Positions 49,901 through 61,900 of a stretch of DNA of 64,000 bases are shown in pieces (positions within the stretch are counted from its first letter, which is position 1; the number at the start of each line of letters is the position of its first letter). The notes under the pieces are model-generated. The model saw nothing but the letters and a program-made list of their open reading frames with translations, made no database searches and was not told the origin of the DNA. Origin of the DNA: Aplysia californica (taxonomy: Eukaryota > Mollusca > Gastropoda > Aplysiida > Aplysiidae); NCBI RefSeq assembly GCF_000002075.1, contig NW_004797518.1, positions 619,731 through 683,730 of the forward strand, read 5' to 3'. The position numbers and the translations under genes are program-made.

Positions 49901-52900
49901 TTCCTTTATTTAAAATTCTGAGTTGAGACATTGGTTTTGAGAGTCCATCACAGAAATTATGGGATTTTGGGACTCAACACTGATCATGTTATAAATCTAG
50001 AGATCTAAATCCTAGATCTAACGCACACAAAAATCCTTGGAAAAAAATTTCCTGCCCCCAAGCAGTGTAATCAGACCTTCATCTGAAATTTCCACCTCAC
50101 TGATTTCAGCAAAATCGTCCTCTCAATTGTTCTTTTTGCGGTAGTTTGGTTGAAAATGAAAGAATTATAACTTATAACAGTTCAGCGCTACAATGCAAAT
50201 CTCGCCATAGTTGTCGAAGCCCACAAAACCTGGCCATTTTGCAATTCAAAACATCTTGGCCAGGTTTTGCAGTCTTCGACAATTGGGTTAACTGGGGTAT
50301 TGAGCGGCTGAATTCCTCTGCCTCGCGGTCTGCTGATGCCGACAGCAGCAGTCTTCGTCCGCCTCACGGTCAAGTCGTTTTAAGGGTATCTCGTAATCAT
50401 TACACTCTTATTTCACAAATTTCTATCATCCTATATTTATTTAGGCTAGGCTTACCTGTTTTCAACACCCAGGTAAGAATAATATTTGTTGTATTCTCAG
50501 ACAGGGTGCGAATAAAATGAATACTATTCTTACCCGCAGTGAGAATAACGACAACCAAACATTTTCGAGATATGCACTCTGCACATTTTATTATTTGCAA
50601 TAGCCTTGCTCAACATGCTGGATTCTACTAAAATGGTAAGAGGAAAGGTTTAGGTTAGGAACCTGACCGCCTAAGGCTACAGTGCCCCTCTGTGTGAGCT
50701 CCTGAGCGATATGTTACTAACATTCATGATGATCATCAGAATCACATTCCATATCCCACTCAGGGTAGTCTTCATCATTATCAGCATTTAAAGATAGATC
50801 TTCAAAATAATCAATAAGGTCCATGGTAGTAAACACGGTTTCCCGTGTGCGTGTGTGAATTTTGTTCGAGATGGGCAGAGTTGGGGATAGGATCCTGCTC
50901 ACCACTGTACCGGTGGCTGGGCATACAGACAGTTTTTCACGCCACCGATGTACAGGTGGCTAAGGTTTAAAGGGTTAACACACACCCTAATTCTTTATTT
51001 CTTTATAAATAGTCTTATTATTGTTAACTGATTTTTAACATCCAGTAGCCTAGGCCTAAATGTAAATAAAAGAGGTGCATCTGGAAGGTTGCTGTTTTTC
51101 ATGGGTGGGAGATTTCTGGTTTTTATGCGTTTCACATATATATATAGTGCCACTAAATACAGTAAAGAAGCCATATAGTACAGCTTGTTATTTGCACTAA
51201 ATAGGAGAAAAATACCTCTTTACTCTTTAACCCCATTGGACGCTGGCAGTAATAACACTGTTCCCAATGCCGATACAAGTGACAACTGTTTCGTTTTATT
51301 TCCACCAGCTTTTGGGGTTGTAATGAGACATAGTGTACCAGGTTTAGGTGACTGTAGAAAAAACTCGGGAAACGATGGAAAAAACTCAGGGTTTAAAGAG
51401 TTAAAAGTTGGGATGGAATTGATGGGGAAAAAAGAAATCCCAACCCTATGTTTTGACTTTTAAGTCTTTTAAAGTAGACATTTGGTTAACTCCTTTTAAG
51501 TCTTATAAATGGCAGGCTTATGATGTGTTTGTGACTATTTTAAAATTATTTTTTATGCAGTTAGTTTTATTTTTTGTAAGACTAAACACACTGTCTTGTT
51601 TTGTTGTAATTCAAAGCAAATTTTGACAAGCAGAGCTAATTTTTAATTGATAACTGTTCCGGGTCCCAGTTGCTTGCTTTCAGATAAGTTTAGACCTGCC
51701 ACAAACTAAAGATTGTGTTGGAAAATATTTGAAATTTGAATGGATATATAAAAAAGCAATGCATTTTACACTAAACGACTTGCAATGAGGCAGGGATATG
51801 AAATAAACAGACTTCTCAATTGTAGTGCCAACAGGGCTGATTGGTCGCATTCGATCGGCTAAGTGAATAATGGTTCACGATGCAGGTGGAATGGGTGGTT
51901 TCCTGGAAGAGATAAATTTGTTGTGAGAGAAAAATGAGCAAAGCTGGTCTGCGGGGGTGTTCACCCTAGCAGCAGCCTCGTTGAGTCCGAGCTTGCTGAT
52001 TTAATTGTTGGTTGAATCCGGGCTATTGTTATTTATTTTAAAGAAGGAAAAAAAGCGAGAAATCCATCTCCTCTCGTTGAATCTGAGTTCCACTGTATAT
52101 TGTTTATAAATGACAACATAATGCCCCCACAAAGCCATTTAGCCAAAACCAGTTTCTGTGGTGTTGCTGTTAGGTGCTTTGACTGTATGCAGAAGAAACT
52201 TTTTTGATTTTCTAATGGGAAGAAAATTTATAGATTATCTTGGTCTTTCTGCTGGGCCGTGGTATAGAGATCTCTCTAAGCTCAAGTTGACTCTTACAGG
52301 CAAAGTTAAAGCCTTTCTCCTAAATCAAATGGTCTAAATTGTTTTGATTGGGGGCATCAAAACACTTTCATAATTTTTTTTCTCTAGCAGGCAAAAGGGT
52401 TTTTATTTTTAGCCAAAGAGGTCCTCTTTATAAAATACTTGATGAATGGAAGTTCATTTTAGGATGTCATACATTATGAAATACAGAAATATGTGCGGAG
52501 TTGAAATCTGTAAAATAAGCACAATATCACAATGAACTGCATTCAGTTATGGTTTTTTGGGGGGGGTTTTGGTAAGTGTTTCACTGCGCTTGCAACTGCA
52601 TAAAAGGTCATATGAGCTCGCGGGACACACCTAACATTTTCAATTGGTAGGTTATTTTGAATTTTGCTCGGGTGGCGAACCAGTGACAACCAAGGGTTGT
52701 TTAACGTGGACAACTTGCACTCGGGACCTCCGAGATTTTTCACCCTTGTCCGAGAAGGCTGGACGATTGCTGGGTGCTCCGTAGTGGTTTGCTCCTTCTT
52801 TCCTATCAAACATCTATTGTCCCCCCGCGGCGGTGCCACTGACTGAAGTGTCTTTAGGCCATTCCCAAAGGGAGGACATTTCTCGTTCTTATGCACAGTA

Positions 52901-55900
52901 AAAGTGTAAATGGGCTGATTCAACAATGTCACGCTCTTAACTGTGCCTGAACTGCAACAGGGGACTGCGGCTTTTTCTTTCCTAATCCTTACTATCGTCT
53001 TTTGTCCTCTACTTCTTTTGTATGTTTGTCACACTCTTGTGACCCGCTATTTCCAGGGTGCCTTGAAAGTAGAAACAGACTTTGTGCTGTTGAAGCTAGA
53101 GGGGTGAGCAGAGTAAACCCAGTTCCCTGTAAAGACTTCTCTGTTGACATCCTCCCGTTGGCGCTCCTATGACCTTTTCTGCAATTGCGAGCGCCGTANN
53201 NNNNNNNNNNNNNNNNNNNNNNNNNNNNNNNNNNNNNNNNNNNNNNNNNNNNNNNNNNNNNNNNNNNNNNNNNNNNNNNNNNNNNNNNNNNNNNNNNNNN
53301 NNNNNNNNNNNNNNNNNNNNNNNNNNNNNNNNNNNNNNNNNNNNNNNNNNNNNNNNNNNNNNNNNNNNNNNNNNNNNNNNNNNNNNNNNNNNNNNNNNNN
53401 NNNNNNNNNNNNNNNNNNNNNNNNNNNNNNNNNNNNNNNNNNNNNNNNNNNNNNNNNNNNNNNNNNNNNNNNNNNNNNNNNNNNNNNNNNNNNNNNNNNN
53501 NNNNNNNNNNNNNNNNNNNNNNNNNNNNNNNNNNNNNNNNNNNNNNNNNNNNNNNNNNNNNNNNNNNNNNNNNNNNNNNNNNNNNNNNNNNNNNNNNNNN
53601 NNNNNNNNNNNNNNNNNNNNNNNNNNNNNNNNNNNNNNNNNNNNNNNNNNNNNNNNNNNNNNNNNNNNNNNNNNNNNNNNNNNNNNNNNNNNNNNNNNNN
53701 NNNNNNNNNNNNNNNNNNNNNNNNNNNNNNNNNNNNNNNNNNNNNNNNNNNNNNNNNNNNNNNNNNNNNNNNNNNNNNNNNNNNNNNNNNNNNNNNNNNN
53801 NNNNNNNNNNNNNNNNNNNNNNNNNNNNNNNNNNACTCATCAGCTGCGCACAGTTCCCGGCGACACCGGCTTGCTTGAGCACAGAAGCTCCACCCACATT
53901 CAGGTCGCTCGCATTATATTTGCCGGTGTTGTGCCTTGAGTTTACCTTTGCCGTGAGATTGCCCCCATCCTTCTTTAACACACTAGATCTAGTAAACTTG
54001 AATTGTCCACCTTCGAACGACTGGGATGGCTCTGAAGAATAAGGAATTAGTTTATTTTCCAAACCTGCCACTCATCCCAATGTTTTCGGGATATCCAGAT
54101 TTTTTGCCCCAAATTTCCAAGCATCTCGATTTTCCCAATGTTGATCCCGAGTATTCGGATTTAAAAAAAAATTTTTTGGTTTCGTCTTGTGCCGGATTTT
54201 TTGTAAAATCTTACTCTGCCTTCTTTTCTGTCGTGGGAAGCACTCATTAAACTTTTTGTCAGCAGAAACTCGAAGCACTATTTTCGAAATGTCTATGTCG
54301 AATTTAGTTGTTGTGTTGGATCTTTGCACGCCAGAGTTGTTTCAAGAAACTTATATAATGGAAGTAGTATTGGTTGGGAATCCGACTTGGGACATTCTCA
54401 AGACCTAGGCCCTAAATCATAATCATATTCGCTTTTATTTTTGTTTCAACTCAGAATTCTCTGATGATGGCCTGACTAATAGCTGTTTAGTTTAAATTGC
54501 GACGCACAAATGATCAATATTATTCGTAGTTTTGCTATTACTTTCAAAACAAGCTTTATCCGAGTTCTGGTTTGCCGGGCTTGTCATCAAGACCCGTCAG
54601 TAAAACTCTTTCATTCGCACTTTCGCACCACGTGACATGTCTCCCACCAAAGTGAGTTCCTCGTGTGTTGTGGACCGTCCGTGTACGGAGTCAATTTAAG
54701 TTCAAGCACACCGGCTGAAGCGTCTTTCGGGACTTATCTGGGGGGGTATTAAACTAGGACAGCTTGACGTGATACTTCAGGATTTTAAAAAAATAATGGT
54801 AAAACACACACAGGCACGGGTACACACACTCACACCCACAAAAATACATCCCTTGAAATTGTTAAAGTCAGATTGGCAGTGACCTTGGTGATTTGTCGTT
54901 GATCCCGATTTTTCCCCCCACGGAGATCCTGACTTTTAGGTTTTTTTAGTGTTAGTAGAGGTTTTACGGCGCTCACAACTGCATAAGGACATGAGCGCCA
55001 AGGGGTGGATGTCAATAGAGAAGTCCTTACAGGGAATCAGACTTACTCTGCTCTCCTCTCTAGCTTCAACAGCATAAAGTCTGCTTTGACTGTCAAGGCA
55101 CCCTGGAAATAGCGGGTCACAAGAGTGTGACAAACATACAGAAGAAGTAGAAGAAATGACGATAATAAGGATTAGGAAAGAAAATGCAGCACAGTTATGA
55201 GTATGACATTGTTAGATCAGCCCATTTACAATTCTACTGAGCACCAGAACGAGAAATGTCCCCCCTTTGGGAATGACCTAAAGACACTTCAGTTGGTGGC
55301 ACCGCCCCGGGGGGGGTGATCCTGACTTTTAGATTTCATTGATTGGCAGGTCTGATTTTCTTTGTGCATTACAGTACAGTTCGCTGGCTGGGTGCAAGAA
55401 CCCTATAAGTGCCAATTTGCAAATTGACTCTTATAGGGTTCTTGCACCCAGCCAGCGAGTTGGAATTGACCCCTTTTAGTTTGTCAAACTTTTTTTATTT
55501 TTGATTGGCTCAACCACCACCACCCTTCCCCCCTCCAAATGGACACAACTCTTAGTGTGGTCAGTATTACTCATTTATTTATTTCTGTTACTAAGAAACC
55601 TTAAGTTAATTAACAAATTGTTAGCATTGAATCATAATAATGGTTTCTATATATGTGTGTTTTAGTTAAGTACAGGGTTTTACGGCGCTCGAAACTGCAT
55701 ACGGTCATATGAGCGCGCGAAACACAAGTTGGTAGCATTCGCAACAGTTCACTGCACGGTTGGTCGACAATTAGACTTTAAAATGCTAAAATGCTAAAAT
55801 TCAGTGTAAATATATTTGCGATTTAAAACAACTCTTATAAATAACAATAAAAATTTTGTGTCTGTGTGAATGTGCGTGCGTGTGAGTTAAATATTTACAT

Positions 55901-58900
55901 GCAAAAATTCCTACTTTAAAATTAGGAAATAATTGACTTTTACCCTTTAAGTTTCTAAAACAAGGGTTTAAATACTCCTTAAGATAGAAAGCCAAAGGGT
56001 GAAAGAACCTCTTAAGTTGGTCTGAAAAGGGGAGCCCTGGTGTTTTGGGGCTTCCAGGCTGTTATTTAATTGCGCTTTGCCGGTGGAGCCAAAGATCCGG
56101 GGTTCAAATTCTGGTGAGTGTACACAAGCTGTGGTGCTTGTCGTCTTCCTGCGTGCAACACACTTGACACTGCGGGGTCAACGCCGGATATGCCAGGATT
56201 TGAGCCTTTTGGTATTTCATCACAAGACCTGTGGCATTGTAACGTAGGCATGTTTTGGCGAAGAAGGACGAAGATCTGTATATTCGTCGCTTTTTCGTAT
56301 ACTGAGGACGAACCTCTCGTATTCGTCCTTTTTTCACAGTAGGACCAGAGATTCGTCTTTCTTTCATAAAATATAAAATAAATTTAAAAGAAAAAATTAT
56401 GACGATACTTCCAATACCAAAATAAAGTATTCGAACATTTCTAAATGTAATGGCCACTGGTTCAAAAGATGCAGCTTTTCATACTCTTTCACATGGTATC
56501 GATATCTCTATTTGACCCAATTTCCGATATTCGTCCTTTTTTCCTAAGACTAAAAAAAAAAATTTTTTTTAAACATCTATTGTCCCTATGTCTCTGTCTT
56601 GTAACACTTCTAATCTTCAGCACTTATGTAACCTAATTGTGTTGCAAGTGCTGTAAAATTCTTACTAGAACAAGAAGAAAGCTGCTATAATAATGTGTAC
56701 TTGTACTGTTTTCCTCAGGCAAGAATTGCCTTTCTGCAAGGTGAAAGGAAGGGTCAGGAAAACCTAAAGCAAGATTTGGTGAGACGCATCAAGATGCTTG
56801 AGTTTGCGCTGAAACAGGAAAGGTAAGTTACAAATGAATGTCTGTGTCCAATAGATTATATGTTTTGAGGAAAGTTAGAGAAGACTGAGTGTATCAGACA
56901 ATTCTTTTTTCACCTTTTAAAAGCGATGGTGTTTACTGTTACGGTGTGTGAGTAGGATTGTTGTTTCATTTTGTGGTGTCGTTAGAAAGACAATTTTAGG
57001 GTGGTGATGACTGATTTATTATTATTCCCAACAAGCAGTGACCAGACGGGACTTTTCAAGAAATCCCCTCTCCCTCAACCCCACTCTCTTTGTTTTTCCT
57101 AACTGGATGATGAGCCCACAAGACCATTTTTCATTTCATAATTCTTTTGTTTATGTCAATCATCTTTGAACCTGCATCCATCCTTTCTTGACACTCCAGG
57201 GAAAAGACTATCCATGGTCATATACCTTCAGATTTTTTAGCCGGATTACCAATTTTTTAATTTGATGATTACTAAAACATTTGCAGGTGGGTGGGAAGCC
57301 CTGCCGTAAAAACTAGAAACATCATAGTTGATTGTTAAAACTAAAGCAGTTGTCAGACCAATCTGACGACAGACCGTCAACAATAGGAGAAACATGGCGG
57401 TATGTCTTCAGCTAAACCAGCACCCATTATTGTTCTAATTCTTTATTGGTGCTTTTAAGCTTTCTTTTTGATAGGGAATGATGATATATTTAGATGAGCT
57501 TTACAAGCATCATATTCAATGCTAATAGCCAGAATTTTACTTAATTAATTAAGAGAGGTATACGCCCGCTGGTGAAAAGGAAAGGGATGTGCACCTTTTG
57601 ATCTCCAGACACTGGTGCTTATGGCATTGATGTCAACCCACCCTATGTAAATACTAATATTTTCAATATTTATCATTGGATAATTTGTAGCCAACACAGC
57701 TGCAATGGATACAAGATCACTCTTCCATGAAATGAAATTGTCAATGGGTTAGCAGAGATGCCAACCAGTATGATATTACGTATTATAGTACGATTTTTTG
57801 CCGAAAATACGCGAATACGACTTTTCATGAAAAAATACGCATCCTGGAATGCGAAAAATACAAGATTGAGCTTGGGCGAGTAAACCAAACCTAATAATCT
57901 CAAGTCCCATCTTTTGTCAAAATAGTACCAGTGTCGCAGAACTGAAATATTTGAAAACCAAGTCCGATAAGGTCAGTAAGTTCATTTTTGCCGGTCGCGA
58001 TCGTGATATTATATTCGTTCAGCTTTTCCCGGTCCGGATAGTACGTTTCACTTTCACGCGAATAGGCAGCTGTGGCGGCAGGCGAAAGCGTATGTTCGAT
58101 CGGGAAAATCAAGATCTGCTTTCGTTAGGCCTACCACCGAGTAGTTTGCCAGCAGTTGTCTGATAACGCAACATTTTTGGACATGCGGGTTGTGCAGTAT
58201 AAACGCAATGTCGCTGTGCTAATAAAACTTAATCAATGCTCGGACTCACCTCTGTGCTCTCACTTGTGGAAAGAAAAGAAAAGAAAATACAAGCGTCGTC
58301 CGATTTTTAGATTGTCGGGCTCCCCATCGTGACCGATCACTGAACCTGTGCGCATTCGCGTCAAATAAATGCGGCATCGTGTGAGCAAAGACCGTCTTTG
58401 GTGGGAGTAACGGCCTTGCGAAGTATAGGACTACGGAATAGGGGAGGAGATTATTGAGCTTTTGGGGGTTTAAGATACTATGGGGGAGAGTGTGAAGGCA
58501 ATACCAGAGGACAAAAACTTGGAAGCACATTTCAGAATTTTTATTAGAGCTTTCTGCAAAGCGCGCGTTGGTGCAGGCCGTGAGCGGAATCGGGACCCTT
58601 CATACTTTGCAAGTCTGTGTTATATTGAAATAATGTGTTCGCGTTTTATTGAATGTGTGATAGTTAATTATACCTACAGTGTATGTTGTAGCTTTCTGTT
58701 CAAGACTGGTAGATTTTCAGTGTGTCACTGCATCTTGCCCTACCACAGTTGTTACAACTCTCACAGTGCATGGGTCTGCTTGAGCCATTCAAGTTATCGC
58801 TTTTCTCTGAGTTTGAGCAATAATTTGAGTCTTGTCAGTTCATATTATGAATCATGACACCCAGAAAGGTTCTTGATAGTCGAAATTTTTGTTCTAGGCC

Positions 58901-61900
58901 CTTCCTAACTCTCAAAGCAGGATTTATTTTTTTACATAATAATGAGAGGAAAATATTACCGGTATATAATAGACTGAAATATTTAAGTCAAACAAGACCC
59001 CAGTACGACATTGAACACTGACATGTTGTTGACTGGATACATGTATATTGTACGCATGTGTGCTCCCTTTTTCGTGCTGGTGAGCTAGTAATTTTACTAG
59101 TTGGTCGGTCGTGGGGAATACACATTTTCGCCTGAAAATAGACATTTTCATATTTCCCAATACTCATTTCGGTTTTCAGTGGTTGGCATCTCTGGGTTAG
59201 CAAATAAACGCCATTGCTATTACCTCTTAAGTAGGGCAAATCTGGTCACAATCTTTCCAAATTTAGGGTCGGAGACACAGCCCTATGTCAATGTAGCCAT
59301 TGTCCACAGAATAGCCATTGTATCCTGCAGCACTATACTTGATTCATAAAAGCTTAAAAGCACAGGTGTGGCAGTATGTTACACGACTGGAGAGAAAACT
59401 GTAAGGCAGCCCAGAGGATTTACACCTTACTACTGCACACTTTTGCATATCACTGAATTGACTGTCATTGAAACAAAGATGGAGAAGAAGATAGATTTAA
59501 CAATAATTGCTTTTTTTTTTTTAAAACTTGCCCAGGCCAATTTCATTGGGCCCAGCACAAGAGGGGAGTTCATCACTGAATGGGTTGAGAAAAAAAATTG
59601 TGTGAAGTTTAATGGAAAAAAATATTTGTGTTTTTTTGTTGTTTTTTTTTTTTCAGAGCAAAGTATCATAAACTCAAATATGGAACAGATTTGAATCCTG
59701 ATGATTTGAAGCCCCCAAACTTTGACAAGGAGAATAAAGGTATTTGAAACTATTTGAAAAGTATTTGATGCTGACTTATGAAATTGATTTCAAATTGTGC
59801 AAGTATATGGCAAAAACATTTTCTTAACAGGCAATGTTCATATCAAATGTTTTGGGGCAATGTCTGAGTTGGCTTGGTTTGATTTGTGGGGTGGTTTTTT
59901 GTTTGTTTTTTCCACTTGTCTTTTTATATAAGAAAAGGAAGCACTTTTTCAATTCTGTAATTGTGTGTTTCTCATTGCCTTATTAATTGTGACATTATTT
60001 ATCCTCATTTTGCAGTTGAAATTGTTTGTTTCTTTGGTAGCTTGTACATCACTGAGGAAGTCTTGAAATGTAAAGGAAAATGAGTGAAAAAGGAATCGGG
60101 AGTACAATATAGGTCACACAATAAGAACTTTTCACATGTGGGATGAAGGCACTCATTGCTCTACTGATGTTCACGGTACTCACATTATAATTTGTCTTTC
60201 CAGATGACCAAATTGATGGTGAAATTTCAATATCCACCTCTTCTGGTTCAAGCAATGCCACCTGGCGTCAAGGGCGACAGCTTCTGAGACAGTAAGTGTG
60301 GAGGAATTAGAACTGATGGTCTCTTTCAAAAACTTCAGTTGAAGCCTTTTTTAAGTCTGATTTCTGATAATTTGAGTTTAAAATTGCACTTGTCAAGCAG
60401 TTAGTGAAGAATTGAGTCTTTTTTCCCCAATAAATTATATTGACTGAAATTTGAATGTTTGCTTTAGTTCTGTGTGTAAATTCGTTCTAGGGGTCGATTT
60501 GTGAGTTTATGCAACTATTTTATTCTTGTTGCTTGTTTCTGCCCTTATTAATTCTGTCAGTGGTGACCCAAACTGTGTACCGATACTCATTCTCCGTTTT
60601 TGGTTTATTTTTTCTCTCAGGTATCTTCAAGAGATTGGATACACCGACACAATAATTGACGTGCGATCTGCTCGGGTTCGCTCTCTTTTGGGCCTTCAAA
60701 CGCAGGGTGGAGATAATGATGCTGACATTTCACAGTCAGTATTGGTCAATGGTGAACAGCAATTGAACAAGAGAGATAATCAGGGGAAAAGGTATGTTTT
60801 TATCTGTCTTGCCGTCTACTCTGGTCTTTTTTGTTACATGATGCCAGTGATGCCTGTTTTCAGGAATGTCTGGTAAGATGGAAATTATTTAAAAGATTTC
60901 CTACTTTTTAAATTATTTACTGCTGTTCTCACTGGAAGCACATAATATTGCTGCAGTCTTTTCCGCAAATATTTATTTTCTGTCTGTACGTGACTTGCTT
61001 TTTCTTGGCTAGCTTGTTCACACATTTAAGTGTAAGTTAATTTCAGGCTTGTTTTCTAGGGGGTTTCATGGTGTCTTTTAATTTGGGCAAGTCGATCTTT
61101 ATTTAGAAGTAGTTTAGTTGTTTTTATTAAATATATCTATTGGTTATTCGTGTCTGGCTTGAACTGCAAGAATCCTGAAATCCTTTCTTAACTTCTCTTG
61201 TCAGCTATTTATTCTACCCCGTCTTAAAAGTAATATTGATCATAACTTTAAGACTCCATTCTTTCATCTCTCTTTGACCAGTACTTCAAATCTTCCATAT
61301 TTTTATAGAAATCCGTACTTTCTGTATTTTCCACACCTGCCCCCCTCATCATTATCAACTCCATCGCTAAAAAGTGCGATAGAATAGGGCTACCTATATT
61401 TCTGTAGCAAAGAGTCTGTACTTGCCTCCATATCGTCCTGGATATGTTCAGGATAATTACTGTAATTCTCCACAATAAGTTTTGTATAATTTGAAACCTG
61501 CCAGAGTGGGCATTTCCTGCACTTGGCCATTATCCCTGTATGTATCAGTAAAAATCTGGCTGGTCGTAATAGTGAAAATTTTGTGCCAATTTCTTTTATT
61601 CACTCATTCTCTCTATCTTCGGTTCATTGTCATGTTCTGGAAGATCTGTGGGTTAAACAAAAAAATGTGAATTTTGGTTTTAGAAAGAAACTTTTTAAAA
61701 ATCTGTGTAAACCTAGAACCATTCTCAGATAAAAAGTGTCGCGAAAGAAAGTGATGCTTACATCAAGAATAATGGGAAAGTTCTCGTAAGTGGTAACTGC
61801 ATTATATAGAGATATATATGAAAACGAGCACTTATCACAGCTATGGAAAAGCTATTTCAAGACTAGTAGTGATATCAGTGCTGTAGCTGACACAATGAAG

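Larger units (their letters stand above)
54430..56042 (-). repeat. Interspersed repeat R3, copy 2, carrying three later insertions
   Basis: Reverse complement of 10,649-11,575 with extra material: SINE S2 at 54,940-55,317, a fold-back at about 55,382-55,457, and a tail-bearing insertion between about 55,665 and 55,860. All three are absent from copy 1. Confidence 0.75.

Noticed and set aside
50146-50520. 124-codon frame in striatin intron 1
   Set aside because: It overlaps a long inverted repeat on both strands and shows no family resemblance.
52992-54071. Long frames across the second N gap
   Set aside because: Almost all of their length is N; the flanks are repeat sequence.
56066-56460. 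Possible tRNA-like head and small frames near 56,070
   Set aside because: A GGGTTCAAATTCTGG B-box-like motif exists, but no A box at the right spacing and no repeat partner in the window was found.
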